A stretch of 64,000 bases of DNA from Strix aluco (GCF_031877795.1 NC_133931.1:132160621-132224620), one strand, 5' to 3'; shown: positions 21,801 to 35,538, counted from the first letter of the stretch. Notes: generated by a model not told the origin, from the letters alone. Made by a program: numbers and translations.

Positions 21801-24800
21801 CTGCTTCAAGCAAAAGAATGTGTGGGATTTTTTTGTTTTGTTTTCTGTTTGAGAAATACTGCTGGCAGTGGAATTAAGTTAAAGCTACTTTAGAAACTGA
21901 AAACTACAAAGTAGAAATCAACCCTTATGTATGTTGATAAGATGAATTTTGTGGGTTTTAGAAACAATTGGGATACTCAGGCTGCCTTCTGTCAATGAAA
22001 CGAAAAAATCTAGTATGTGAAAGCACTTGTAACATTAATTTGACTAGATCAGATTGTACTTACTGTTAATTTACTCTGAACTGAAATGTCTGTTGTCCTT
22101 TAAGGAGTGAAGTTTAGGTATGTTAAATATGCAGGATTTAAAAGATGACAAATGCATGGTTTCCTATACAACTCTTTTGTGCCACATACATACCGATTAA
22201 GATGCTTTTCTTTCTGAAAGAGAGAAAGGAAGGGGAACGCTACGTGATAGAGCTGAAACCTGTACAATAACGCAGAGCTCAAAGACAAGAAAATGTGGCT
22301 GGAGCAGCTGCCTGACTGGTACCTGAAGGGGTTGACTGGAATCTGAGCCTTTACCAAACCTATCTGTAAGATTTTGCACATCAAGTTGATTTTGCTTCTT
22401 GTTGTTGCACACTTAGGATGAAGGTAAAATTGCATTTTAAACTGTTCCACAACTGCCTCTCCTTCATACATCATTGGAGCAGAAACCTGACTCTTGAGCA
22501 TTACAGCACAGGTTTTTACCACTTGAGCTATGGGACTGACAAGCCTAATTGGTAGCAGGAGAAGACTTACTCCCTGAGGGCTGAAAAAGGAATATGCTGC
22601 TGGCGCCATGTGTTGAGCCTGGGTGTGGGGGAAGGTAAGGAATAAATGAGATAATTAGGAGTTTCTACTGCGTAATCTCTACGGAACTGGAAATATCAGT
22701 ATTTCACGTGGTAAGGTAGAAAAACAAGCAAAAAGGAATAAAATGCAGATAAGTAACATTTTTTAAAGTTACTGCATACCTGGAATTGGATGGTTTGTTC
22801 TGTTCTTGTGTACATCAGTGTAGTTTATTTGGTCACTGGAAATTGCACTGTGTCAGCATAAGCAAGCAGTAGCTGGCCAGCCTGCAGGGTATTCAGTCTT
22901 TAAGTCTCAGGTATCAGGCCACAGTTTGAATTGCTGCTGCTTTTGCCATGTTCTATTTATAAACTGTTCCCGAAAGCCAGTGCTTACACTTCATATAGGA
23001 CTTTCTGTGATCTGGAGTATGGAAGTGTTTGCTGTTGCTTCTAACAGCGGAGTGTGAGGCAGTTTATATCTGGTGAATAATCAGTGCTGATTGTGCAGTT
23101 AATTGCTACAGGTCTCTGGCTAGGGCAAAAAAAGTCTTGCTTATGGTACCATGAATATTTGGGTGGGAAGTGAGGAATTCCGGCAAATAATTAATCCAGG
23201 ATTTTTATCTTTCTTTCATTTTTTTTAAAATCCAAACACTACATGGTAGCACTATTCTCTCTTTCCCACCTTCTAAAGATTCTTTTCTTTAAACTTAGTG
23301 TGAAATAATGTTATTGAAACTTGACACTGTACACCTCTTTCTTGAGACTGGACTCCTTTGTTCTACTGGGGGTGTATACTAGATGTTGCTATTGGTTTGT
23401 CAGTCCCTTCTCCTTTAAATGCAGGTGTCCACAAAGTAAATCAGGATTCTGTTCCTCAAACTCTACTTCAAACTTGAAATTACAGTGTTCCACTTTTCCC
23501 AATTTTATATTGGTATCTTAGCAGAGAAGATCTTTCTTTTTTAATACCTTTCTTTAAACCTTCCTGTTTGGCACACAGTGTGTTTCAGCCAGATGCCAGG
23601 CTGCTCCATAGGTTGGTTGTTGTCCAGTGGTCCGAGTTCAGCCCTTGAGGGCTGGAGGTGAGCACACCTTCAAGGGCTTCTGCAGTGCCTCTTTCTTCTT
23701 CTCGTTGTCCCAGCGCTATGGGCAGAGCTGCTGTTCTGGAAGGAGTCTGGGGAGACTCTCAGTTGCTGCATTCAGTGGTGCCAGTTAGGCAGAAAATAGA
23801 AGGCAGGTGGTGGTACGTTGGTAGTCCTCTCAGTAAGCTGAACCTGTGAATACATGCTTTGCATAGTTCTGTTGGTTGTTCTTCGAAAGAGTGATGCTTC
23901 CTTACAAAGCTTTTCTTATAACTTCTCTTGGAAGAAGAGAAACTTCCTTGAGTCTACATCTTAAAAGTTTACAACAATTAGAGAATTTCCTTAGAAAAAG
24001 GTTTGCTTAGAAAAATGTTTCAGGATGTATCTGTGTTTGTATAGGACTTAATTTTGTAAAAGCTGGACCAACTTTTGGCTGATGCTCATGGGGTTTTTAA
24101 TATGAATTTGTCCTTTTAAAGCTATTCAGAATTGCCTCTATGTAATCTTCCAATCTTGAGAGAGAAAAGATACTGAGCATAATCTTTTGCAGTTAAATGT
24201 TTTTATCCCACGGGTTTCCTTGTTTTGTTTGAGCTGTTGTGAACTCTTACCTGCTTTGGAAGATTCTTTTAATGAATCATTGTTATGAAAAATTTGCAAC
24301 ATATGATTTTGTTGCAGTTTCTTTTAAGGGAATCAGTGGTAACTGTTAATCAAATACACCCAAGTGTTAAGCTGTCTCTAAGATTGCAGACTGGAAAAAT
24401 GAAAATAGATACTATGCTAATATTGTAGGAGTGGGTGGGTTGGTCTTTTTAATTGCTGCACAGACATTTAAGACTAAAAATCTCTTGTGCAATTTGCTTT
24501 ATTCAAGTATTCCTGCATTATAAAGCTGCATTTTCTATAGGATCATGTTTTGGGCTTTGAAGTTTAGATGCTTTAGCACTAACTCTGATGAGAAAGTTTG
24601 TGTAACAACAATTCAAAGTAGCAGAAAAATATGAAAATGTGCAGGATAAATGTTGAAGGGAGTTTCCTTCTTTCATTTTCTTTTAGAAAGGTTGAAGTTT
24701 TTTTTTTTTTAATGGTTCCACTCCATTCATAACTTTATAGAAAAGTCTTTTATACTTCACTCTCTTTTTGCCTGTTGAAGTCAGTTGCTACATCAACAAG

Positions 24801-24953
24801 GTAATCTGTCCGACATACAAATGCCTGATATTTCAAATCAGGTAATAAAGATTAAACTGTAATATCATGTATGCGGCCTTTGGCATGGTGTGAACTTCTT
24901 ATGGTAAATTCTGTTACCTTTTATTTATTTAACATGTTTTGTCTTCATTTTAG
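18894..24953 (+). other. UMAD1: UMAD1 intron 1, remainder
   Basis: AT-rich intronic sequence with no coding exon found. It includes a GC-richer stretch at about 23580-23860 that I could not classify, and the tRNA-like relic at 22475-22537. Open frames such as 19012-19371, 19314-19679 and the minus-strand 22100-22609 (169 codons) show no family features. Confidence 0.7.
22475..22537 (-). repeat. Possible tRNA-derived SINE relic
   Basis: On the minus strand, TAGCTCAAGTGG (22530-22519) matches a pol III A box (TRGYNNARNNGG). About 31 nt later AGGTTTCTGCTCC (22487-22475) resembles a decayed B box (GGTTCGANTCC). Their order and spacing fit a tRNA head. The rest does not make a good cloverleaf, so an old SINE is likelier than a tRNA gene. 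Confidence 0.4.
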
Positions 24954-25067
24954 AGAACAACTTAGAAGAAAAAACAAAAGAGGCTATGTTCAGTTTCTTC
25001 CGAAAAAGTCAAGATTCAAAGAAGGTTACAGTGCCAGAAAGAGAAGCAGATGGATTTGTTATTGTGG
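24954..25067 (+). other. UMAD1: UMAD1 exon 2 (contains the start codon)
   Basis: The acceptor is gtcttcattttag (tag at 24951-24953) and the donor is ATTGTGG|gtaagt at 25067/25068. The first 32 nt are 5' UTR. The frame is open back through the acceptor (NNLEEKTKEA before the Met) but has no earlier ATG. Confidence 0.9.
24986..25067 (+). CDS. UMAD1: UMAD1, UBAP1-MVB12-associated (UMA) domain protein 1, first coding exon
   Basis: Encodes 27 residues, starting MFSFFRKSQDSKKVTVPE and continuing READGFVIV, plus the first base of a Gly codon. This matches the conserved UMAD1 N-terminus (MF-FFRK, then EADGFV). UMAD1 is a small protein of about 137 aa in mammals. Its C-terminal UMA domain, shared with UBAP1 and MVB12, links it to ESCRT-I endosomal sorting, but that domain lies beyond this window. 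The start is supported by G at -3, family identity, and an in-frame upstream stop in exon 1. It follows RPA3 head-to-head, as in mammals. The next exon should begin with two bases completing Gly; I did not find it. Confidence 0.92.
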
Positions 25068-28000
25068 GTAAGTGATGCTTCTGTATAAAGTGATTCTTAC
25101 CATCTTTGAAATGTAAAAATTTCTTTGAGATGCTTAGACCAAAGAGAAGCCATGATAAAATTTGTTCAGAATTCTTACTTTTCCTGAAGGAGTTCATATT
25201 CCTAGTCTCGTCATTTGGACTAAGTAGCTGAAGTTTTATTTACATAGGTGTGAACTCTTATTCAAGAGCATTGAAAATGTAGTTTCTTGTTTTCCTCTCC
25301 TATTGTGAGCAGGTAGAAGTTATGTCCTTACAAAACAAGAAAGCTTGAATTTGAGTCTTCTAGCTTTATGATTACAGTTGTGGGAAGAGAGAATCTTACT
25401 GCAGTTGTTAGAGGACTCTTTTTTTCAGGTTTGTTCCTTTTAGTGTTACCCCTGAAGTCTTTTTATATTAGAAGCCAAGAAGCACCAGTGTATTTCTAGT
25501 CATATGGTGAATGTGTATGTTCTGTCTCGGACTCTGACTCTTGCTTAGTTTGGTGAAAATTAAGCAGTTTAGGGTTTTCAAAGTCTTATTCAAAAACTAA
25601 TCTGAAGTGTACTCACCTGTGAACTGGCTACATTTGCAGCTTTAATCAAGCTCTTTCACAGTCTTGTTGGATGGCTCAAGCATGCAGAAGATAAAGAATT
25701 TATTGCTGTCATGCTGTAACTGATCCTTTTCTTTTTCCTCTTCTGAAAATTTGTTTTTTCCTCCTTGTAAATCTGTCATCATCAATATTCGGCTTCCGCT
25801 GCTCTGATTTACTGACTTGTTCTTATCAGGAATCTTACAGTGTTTCTATATTTAACTGTTACTTCTTGAGCATTTTCAAGTCACAAAAGCCTCTAGATTA
25901 TCAAAACCTAACAATATGAGAGACTACTGGAACTCTTTCTGAGGAGAACTTAATTACAATTTTTGTAATAGTTCTCCATTAACACAAATCTGGTTTCACA
26001 TCTGTGACTCTGTGTTGTCATGTTTAATGGTTGCCTTCCACTAGATCTTGTTCATCTGCACTGGTTTTGACGGCTACATCAAATCACTCCAGCACTTGCA
26101 TTGTGGAAGGGTCAAAGGAGACACATCGTCATCCCAAAAAAGTCTGGAGACCGTTTAGACTTTCAAATTCTGTAGCAGGCAGAGACTTCTGCACCCAAAC
26201 ATTACTTATGTTCCACAATTGTTGGTCCTGATTCTGCATTCAAATTAACTTAATTCCTTTTTCCTGAAATGCTGTCAGTGACTATTTAAACTTCATTCAT
26301 ATAAATTCAAATTAAATTAATGTGTTAAATATAAACAAGAACCAACAACTTTGCTTGAATCCTTTATTTCTATTTATTATTATTTTTTGCTCAGACAGAA
26401 GTTAATTTAGCAAACTGCAGCAAAATGGACTGTAATTTCATTTTAACTAACTTTTACTGGGCAAAAGAATTGCCATCAACCTTGTCAGTGGAGCATATCA
26501 CTGTCTTGCTAGATGGATATAGTTGCAGAATTATAGGTCAGCACTTAAGTAGATACTTATCTAGAGGTTTTGTTTGTCTAGGAATAGTGGCAGTCCAAAA
26601 AAAAAACCCCAAACTACAACACCTAGCTGTTCTGCGGTTTGTTTTATTACTCAGATGGGAGGTTCTGAAGCTTTTTTAAACTTAGGCATAAAATACTCTA
26701 GAATGCCAGCACTAAATGTCTTTAACAAATCTCAGTAGGACCGTTAGTGTGAATACTTCTGTAGGCAGTGAACACTCCTGAAGGGAGTAAGAATTTAATT
26801 TCTTATGTTTTAAGTTGGTTCCTAAACCCAGTCTTTCATCCAAAACATACGAACAAAAAGCCTGGTTTGCTGATATTCTGTGGACTTAGGAGGAAGTGCT
26901 TTGCTTTTGTTTCCTGGAGAAAGAAGAGGAAGAATACATCCTCAGGGGACTCTTGTTGCTGATTTCCACTGTTGTAGTCAGGAGAGCTTGTCTGTCACAA
27001 ATCCCTTGCAAGATTGTTCACACCATGCACCACTGATAAGGGCAGTCAGGAGTCTTACTGGAAGTCTGAATGAGACTTAACAAGAAAGGGTCAAATGCCA
27101 TGTCCATTAAAGTATGAAAGATCTATTCAGTAATGTAGTGGGAGTACTGAGTATCACAATTAAATGTGGATAATTAAATGTGATTTTTCCCAACAATATT
27201 TAATTATTTTAATCTCTTTCTGTATCATCTGATATTTGAAAAAGAGGGAAGAAGGTTCAACACTTCATTGAGAAAGATCCACCAGAGCTATCACCTCATC
27301 GATCTTGAGGATCATTTTTTTTGTTTTCTATTTTTTTCATAACTCCTCCAAGTCTTGTTATATATTACTGTATTTTAAATCTGCCTTTGCTTGTAGAGTA
27401 TCAATGCCTTTGGAATTTCAATATCTGAATACCTAGTCTTTGACTACAAAGATGACTCATAAAAACACTGGAAGAAACAAAAACAACTTTGCAGCACAGA
27501 AGCTGAAAGAAATTCTCTATTTTAGCTTCTGAGGCAAATACTGCATGTGTGGGAGTCAAGAAAAAAGAATTTGTAATTCACTGTCTACAAAATAAAAACA
27601 AAATATAATTTTCTACCAGAAACTAAAGCTTTTTTATGTGTAACTACCAGTTCACTTATTTTCCAGATACTGGTCATCTCATCTATTCACGAAGCTGTAA
27701 AAGTGGTGCTTGTTCTGTAACAAGCAGAACCATTACTCTGAAAAGGGAAAAGAGGCTTATGAAATACACACAACACATGCAATTGGTTTTGATGGGTGAA
27801 TCAATTGGAGAAATATGAAAAATGTTTCAGAAGTTTGCCTGATTGTCACAAATTATTTCTAAAGTTAACATTCTGAATGCCAGAATTCAGGAAACAAGTA
27901 TTCAGTTAGCTTGGGGATGTTGAAGTAGTTCTTAAGGAATTTCTTATGTTCTGTGGCTATTGTAATATAAAATAAATTCCAGCCTACCATCCATTCCTAC

Positions 28001-28254
28001 TGTTGCTAGCCACACAGGTTAGTGCTAGCATTTTGGTTTGGCACACAACTAAAAATTTCCTATCAGATCTCACAGATGCATGCGACTGGTAGTGCTAATC
28101 TCAGCCTAAGATCAGGGATTGAAAAACTCAGACAGCAATGCTGGTTTCCACGTGGGTTTGGCAAGAAGGTCAGAAAGTCTGCAAACATCCACATGGTGCT
28201 GGTGGTTCCACTGGGGTGGGCGGTGAGTGTTTTTTGCTTGAAGACAACTGAAAT
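25068..28254 (+). other. UMAD1: UMAD1 intron 2, first part
   Basis: AT-rich intronic sequence. I found no coding exon, RNA gene or recognisable repeat. Short open frames (26425-26679, 26768-26962, 28022-28258) look accidental. Confidence 0.65.
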
Positions 28255-28440
28255 ATAGAATCATAGAATGGTTTGCGTTGGAAGAGACCTTTAAAGATCA
28301 CCTAGTCCATCCCCCCTGCTATGGGCAGGGACATCTTTCACTAGATCATGTTGTTCAAAGTCTTCTCCAACCTGACTTTGAACACAACTTCTCTGAGCAG
28401 CCTGTTCCAGTGTCTCATCACCCTCATCGTTAAAAAACCA
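28255..28440 (-). mobile_element. CR1 LINE 3' end fragment, antisense to UMAD1
   Basis: Starts with the reverse-complement CR1 tail tagaatcatagaatgg, then TTGGAAGAGACCTTTAAAGA and AGCAGCCTGTTCCAGTGTCT, the typical complement of the CR1 3' region. About 185 bp remains, so it is strongly 5'-truncated. Confidence 0.9.
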
Positions 28441-28599
28441 AAACCACTTATCACAGAATATTGTTCTATATGTGCTCTTTAAAAAATACTGCTGAATGTT
28501 AATTTTGTTTTCAGGTTTAGTTTCAGATGCTGATGTGCAGGGTCTTGGTTACTTTTCTAGAAAAATTTGAAGTAAGCCAGTGTGAGGGAGCAGCAAGTG

Positions 28600-29110
28600 C
28601 TGATGGCTCCACCAGGCAGATGAGCCTGCAGCCAAGCGAGGGTGCCAAGAAGGCAGGGGCTTGGGCAGAGACCTCACCTGCGAGGGGTGGGGTCCCACAC
28701 TACCTGAGCAAGGACAACAGGGGGGATCTGGTGACCGTGACCAGGGTCAGCCGAGAGTGCAGCGATTGCCAGGCAAGTCTGCAGGGATGAGGCAGATCTG
28801 AGGCCAGGCTGGGAAGTCAGGTCAGAGGGTTGGGGTCATCAAGGTGCACAGGCAGGCTCAGGCATCCCTGCAGGGTGGCTTCTTGGCAAGAACCTGAGAT
28901 GAGGCTTCTCCTGCAGCTCTTTGCCTGGACCCTGATGGATGTGCTCAGGCTGCACTGTGTCAGTGCTGTGGGCACGGACGGCCAAACTCCCTGGGGTTGG
29001 GGAAGGGGCAGCTGAGGCCAGTGGTGCCTTCAGAGCTGAAGAGCCGGGATGGCTGTGTTGTCTTTCACTAGCGCCTGGAGGCAGCGGGGTTCTCTGAGGA
29101 GCTCTTGATC
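28600..29110. repeat. GC-rich unclassified block sharing a repeat with 10.3 kb
   Basis: This stretch is much richer in G+C than its surroundings and begins soon after the CR1 fragment. The segment 28706-28763 aligns with 10328-10385 at about 47 of 58 positions without gaps. A weaker similarity follows after a length difference (GATGAGGCTTCTCCTGCAG near 28899 against CTGAGGCTTCTCCCTGAG near 10402). I cannot name the family. It is not CR1 3' sequence. Confidence 0.55.
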
Positions 29111-31889
29111 TGAGCCTTTGACCATGCCTGAGTTCAAGCCTGCTTTGTTTACTTTTAACTTGTGTTTTAAAGACCGTCTGATTATGGATTTAAGAGTTGT
29201 TGATTTTTCTTTTGTTTTCTCTCAGGGATCTTTTTATGCCATAAATTGGAGTGGAGTAGATGGCTTGGAGAAGCAGCTCAGTTGCTGGTGCTGATAAACC
29301 TGATTTGTAAACATATTTAACTTCTGTTTCTTCCTGGAACTTAGGACAGCTTCCTGTTTCATTTTTTTAGATTTAAATTAAAATGGATTTTCAATACTGA
29401 CCAATGGCTACTATTTCAGAGCTCTTCTCTCAGCCTCAGGTGCAGATCTCTTAACAGGTGGTAGGAAGTATTGTTACTGACTTATAGGGAGCACTTAACT
29501 GTCACCTGAAGGTAGTTTTCTGAAATTCAGCAATTTCGCTGTAGAGTTTTTCAAAGTTTCAAGAATAGGTACCCAAGGAAAAATGGACAGGCACGGGTTT
29601 CTCATCAGAGTGGAGTGACTGTCACATGTGCAGGGAGGCTGTGGCCATGGAGTTGTCAGGAATTTTATAATGAAGATGCTATCCTGCTCTGTAAATCTTC
29701 CTTTTCCATACCCTACTTTCCTAGATCCTTGGAGGTCATCTAGTAAGCACATACTGGATTAACACCTATTCAATATGCTTCTCACTATTGGAGCAAATAT
29801 GATTTTTTTGCCTGTTATGTTTCCTCTCAAGAGAACATAAATAGTCATAGACATAAGAAATTAAATGTTTGGAAATCTCTTCCCAATAAGGAGAAGGACT
29901 TGTGGTATTTAAGTGAGTCTTGGACCTGTGAAATTAACCAACGTGTACCTTCTGTTTCAATGCTGATGTCTGAAGAGAAGGAGCTCTTTGGAACAAATGT
30001 GGTCAGGCTTGCACCAACATCTAAAACTTCACAGAAAAGGAGGTGGGAACTACTGTTTTTCATCCTGTGAGATGAAATACAGTATAAAGCAAATACTTCT
30101 TTATTTCTAAGAAAGTAGAAGAGAACTGGTATTAGATGAAAGGTGGAAAGTTCAGGGATTTTTTTGCGAGAAGCAAGGTGTTGTAGAATTCATCACTACT
30201 ACATGCTGTGACAAAGTCAGGAACATAACAGGATGCAAAAAGAGTGCACAATGATTTTGATAAATTATAGTGGATGATAGCAGATATTCTTACCGCACAA
30301 TTTTGGTGATCAGGTATGACTTATTATTTTAAGCTAATCTCTGCAAGGCATTCAAACTTTGGCTTTATCTTAAATGAGGTACTTGAACCTTCCTCTGATG
30401 TATTCAGTATATATATTACTGAGTTAATTCAAGTTCCTTTGTGCAGGAGCATCCTCACTCAGCTGTGAGACTGTGAAAAGTATGATTAACAGCCAACTGA
30501 ATGTTTCCCTTTGTTAACTGCAGTTATATTGCAAAAGAACATCCTTAACAAATCCGGAAGTCTTCTGTACTGAAGATATAAAAAAGTAAGATGATCAACA
30601 CAAGTCAGTCTTTAGTTCTGGAAATCTTGGCTGGTTTTCTGAAGACCAATTTTACATATATTTGTTCCCCTCCAACTCCCCATTTCTGTTTTTCCATTAA
30701 TTTATTCTGCATGGAGATAGTTTTTGGGGTACTTTTTACTGTGGAAGGAACAATTGGATAAATTGTCTATTTGAATTAAGGGACACCCCCACTGTCACCC
30801 AACATGTAAAAAGGTCTTACAGTAAGATCCTTATTGTTTCCATATTGATCTTAGTAATACAGATATACCTACATATATTTTGAAGAACTCCTAAATGTTT
30901 GCTTCTGAGAGAAATGTGCTATTTCAAAATCTTCAGGAGTCTGTTATGAAAGGGAAATTTAATATATTGATCCTCCCAAATCAAAGGACTACCCCCATAC
31001 TAGTTTATTACTGCAATTCAAATAGTTTTTTGGTTTCTCCTCTTTGCATACACACATCACAAATTAAATGCATCAAGAGATTTGTAAAATCATAGTGTAA
31101 CTGCTGCTGTTTGTTTTCTAGGAGTGAGTACTAATGTGTAGTAGATTCCTGTGAATCTTTACATTGTTTTTCATTAATATTTAAGGAGCTTTTAGTGGTG
31201 CTAGTAAGGAAGGCTGGGCTGCTGCAGTGTTTTAAAATATACTATTACGTTAAAGAAATGCACAAGGCTTTGTGCCAGTTGGAAAAAAGCAGTCTCAATG
31301 TCCTTTCACTTTCTGCATCAATGGGCTTATATTACGTATTTTTTATATAACAATAAGTGCTTGTGTAGTTATTTCCAACCCTGTAGTTTTCAAATAACCA
31401 AACTACTATTCCATTATGTTGTTTAAGTTTAAAAATATTTAATACTAACTTTCTAATAATCTGAGATTTGGGGAAATCTTTTAATATTTTAATCTAAAGA
31501 ATACTTTATAAGTGTCAGCCTGTGCCACTGTAAGTGAACACTTTTGATGCACACCAGGAAGTTACTGTATTAAGTGACCTGTTTCTTGAAGTGCTGCTTT
31601 ATGGGTTTTTATACTTAAAAATCGTTAGTAGCTCATTTGGGCATTGAATTTTATAGTCAGAGTTGACTGAAAAAGGAGGAGGAGGAATTCGGAAGAAACA
31701 GTCCTCTCCTGTTACCGATTCTTAGTTGCATAAGGAGGTAATGGCTACCCTTCATTCAGTAATGAAGTCAAACTAATCCTCCTGGGTACTAATTTCGCAC
31801 AAAAACAAACTGCGTTTTTCAATGGTACCACTAGATGGAGATTTCTCTTGTATTCCAGAGTTGTAGGGCTTTTCTCCTTCCCTTTCATG

Positions 31890-31909
31890 CACACACACAC
31901 ACACACACA
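31890..31909. repeat. (CA)n microsatellite
   Basis: About ten uninterrupted CA units, on the plus strand. Confidence 0.95.
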
Positions 31910-32660
31910 AAGTGGAGTAGTAGTAATTATCAGTACACCATTTTATTAGACTGTAGGTTTTCAGCAGATTTATAAAAAGCTTTTTAAAGCCTAATATCAA
32001 ATCTATAATGGCATTCCAACCTAATAAAAATAATGAAGCTTGAAGTGTTGACAGCATGTATCTAGATGTTGGCTTGTAATTCCTTCCAAACAGATCTGTT
32101 GAGGCCCATGTGGGACCTAAATAACACAAAGAAGTAAATTTGCATATTTTACAGCAGGGGGAAAAAACAGAATGCAAAAACATGAATAATTAGGAGCACA
32201 AGCTTCATGCTATATTAATACTGTTGAAAAGCATGTGTTGATTGTATTCTGAAAGCCAGTAGTGATCTGGTTGAGTGAACTCAGTCAGCATCTCTTATGC
32301 AGATTAAAGGAACTGGGTTACAGAACAACTGAAATTCATTGTTTTGCTGTATAAGTAGGTATATTTCTTAAAGGAAATTTTTTTTTCTTGGATTATGTAC
32401 AGCACACAGAATCTTTCTTTTTAATGCCTCGTCAAAGCATGTTTTTTTTGACAAAGGACCATGCAATTCTTCATTTACTTGTATACCTCTAGATTTTAAA
32501 AACCGTTCTCTCAGCAACAAATCAGATGTTAGTATTTTTAGCACTTTAGTATACATGACCTACTTACTTTTCATTCCGTAACATTTCTCTTTTCTTCTTG
32601 CTTTCTAACACTTGAGCCCCTGAAACACGTTCATGATGCTTCCATGCTATGAATTTCTTC

Positions 32661-32680
32661 TTTTTTTTTTTTTTTTTTTT
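32661..32680. repeat. T20 homopolymer
   Basis: Twenty T followed by aatttgcag, which resembles a splice acceptor by chance. No exon could be supported after it. Confidence 0.9.
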
Positions 32681-35538
32681 AATTTGCAGAAATGCCCTTC
32701 TTTAAATGTTAGCATCCAGGCCATTTTTGAATCTGAATAATATGAATCATTGTGTTGGCTTCTGGTGATTGCAACATGTGCAACATACTTTTTATGAAAA
32801 AAAAGTTACTTAAAAATAGTAAATAGTATTAAAAGTGATTTATTGATTGCCTTGGCTGAATATTGTCTTGGCTCCTTAACTCACAGCTATCTCAAAAAGT
32901 TACCTGGTTTTGAACACTGGCTCATGGGAGCAGAAAAGAAAGAAGATGAAGACTTCTTTTTTAATTTCTGCAGCAGTTTTCATTCTGGGGAGAAAAAAGA
33001 AATATGTGCTGCTGTGTTAGAGCGCATTATTTGGGGGCTTTAAGACAGACAAAAATGCACAGAACCAAACATTTTCAATCTGTCTTTTAAGCACATCTTA
33101 ATTTGCATAACCAAAAGAGGAAAACGGTAAAATGTACCAGTCCTTTTAGAAGTTGCTGTAATTGTAAGAGGTTAAAAAGGCATCTGGCAAAAGGTTGTTT
33201 TGAGGTCACACATGCATCTGACAGTTTGCTGCCAGCCCTCTAAGAAAATATTGTTTGGAGTTCTGTTTCTGTTTTTCATATTAACTGCCTTCTGACTTGA
33301 TGTATAATAGCCACTTTCTACATGTCCAGGTCTCCAAATTGTTCCTGAGAGGTTTGGTCCTACGGATTTTAACTCTTGCAAATAGTGATGGAAGTAGAAT
33401 ATGCTGAGATAAGAAAATTCTTTTTTTTCTAGAAATTTATTCTCAGAAAAGATGAAGGCATTTCTTGGGCATGACTGTTCTGCAATGATGTATTTACATA
33501 GCTGACATAGCATTCTTTAACCTTTGCTTATAGTAGGGTGATTGTTTTTGACACCTAGATTCTGACAATTTTACTCCCATACATACTAGTTTACTCTCCA
33601 CTAGTATTGCCTTAGTCTAGTGGTCCATATAGCATTCTTAAAGCAATTTGTGGTTGGAATGTAAGAAAGGAAAATACTGATTGCTTATTGTAAAACGGAG
33701 TAGAAATAGCAAAATGTAGTGTAGAAGTAAGGATTTTCAAGTGCTGGTTGTAAACTTTGTTTCCCAGAATATGCTGGTCATTAAATCTCTTTTAGAATTA
33801 AAAGCTTCCTCACTTTATGATGCAAAGAACATAGTTCAAGACATGATAATAAATTTTTAGCTCAAGTCTGATTTTCCTATATAAGGTGAACTCACAGCTA
33901 GGGCTAACTGCAAAACAAGAAGTGGAAAATGTGTTGCAGGAGGGCAAGTTGCTATTCTGGCAAGTGATAAATTCAAGTTGAAGTCCCTCTTTCAGCAATT
34001 TACAGCATAGTTAGAAGATCGTTCTTTGCAAAGAGAGCCCTAGTCATTAGCCGGTGCAATCACTGCCTGTCTGGTTGGAGTCATTCAGACTTCTACAGGT
34101 GTTGATCAGTGTTAATTTTCTCTGAAGGAAATGTTACATTGAGATGATTTTACACACACCCCGCCCTATCTCTGCAAATAAATGGTTTTGTACATTTTGT
34201 CAATGGAAGAAGAAAAATTACTTTGCCAAAGATACATTATCTTGATTATTTTTAATTAGGTAGTATAAAGAAACTCAAGAAGGTTATGTTCTGTGTTTCA
34301 CAAGTGTTTCAAGTCAGTCGTGTCATAGGCCTCAATATGAAATAGTAACATAAGTGTAAGGGTTTTCTTTATAAAATGAAAGATGGCTTGTTACCTTGTG
34401 CATAAAGGTTTTTTCTTTAGCTTCTCTTTCTTGACATACTAGTTAAGTACCTTTCAGTAGGGGCCAAATAAATGAAATGATAGAGGTGATTTATCCAATT
34501 GTTTTGCACTTCAGTGCTATTTCATCTGCTTCTGCCATAACACATCTTTGGTGGTTGCCAAAAAATGTAATGTGCTTTCTGATCTCTGCTCACACAGCTG
34601 AATGATCTTCAGCTTTTTCATGTTGCTTTTTCCCCACAAATGAGGGCTGCATGGAGTCTGTTCTGAAATTATTCTCTCTTCCTTCAGTCAAAAATAAGCA
34701 TTTGCTCACAGCATTGACCACGGCTTGCTGGGGAAATTATATAGTCATCATTTTTTGTGACCATGATCACTTTGTGCTTTTTATATCTTTTAGGAAATTA
34801 TTCTAGTGCTATTTCCATTTTCATGGGTATGTCCTTCTACATGATAGTAAAAAATAAAGAGGAATGCAAAGACGTCCTAGAAGTAGTAGGTTGCTTCGTT
34901 TGTGCAGTTTGTTTCTTTAACAGTTAGTGTACAGTTTGCTGTTATTACGGTTAACCATGTACATCACAGGATGTAATCACAGTCTTAATTCTGGATATTG
35001 TTTCCTCAATTTATGCATGGTTATTTGCTACAAAAACTGTATGGGTCAAAAATGATAATGGACAGAAAATAATTCAAAAACTTAAGTGAGTTTAACTCAG
35101 GAATATCAATACAGTGTGAATGTTTCTCTGTCTTTCCCCCTCCCAGCAGCTGAAATAAATACGGGACTTCAGATACACTCAGCAGATGTACACAGTCTCT
35201 TCATTTCCTTTCTTTTGTTTTTGTCAGGGTGTCTAGGTGAAGTTAGGGGAATATGGATTAGGGGAATATGGATTTTGTATTTTGTCTATAAGAGTACAAG
35301 TACGAACTGTAGAGAGAGTTCTCACAATTGGTAGTTTTAAATTGAGGTTCATTTGTTTTGGTGGGTTTTTTGGTGGTTTTTTTTTTATCTTCTCTTTCAG
35401 TTACCCTCAGATTAATGATGAGGTCTTTGAGCATATGACTGCCTTTAAACATGTACAATATACCTTTATTTTGTTTCGTTTAAAATGAGCAAGCTTCATT
35501 AAAATGATCCAAAGTCCCAGGCCTTTCCTGGAACAAAT

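Noticed and set aside
22100-22609. 169-codon minus-strand open frame
   Set aside because: No family features, and it runs through the tRNA-like relic; probably chance.
23580-23860. GC-richer stretch in UMAD1 intron 1
   Set aside because: Only mild composition change; no repeat, exon or CpG cluster could be supported.
31773-32183. 136-codon minus-strand frame in UMAD1 intron
   Set aside because: Crosses a (CA)n microsatellite and shows no family signature.
32661-32720. T20 followed by tttgcag, resembling a splice acceptor
   Set aside because: The sequence after it does not encode UMAD1 in the needed phase and no donor or family match was found.
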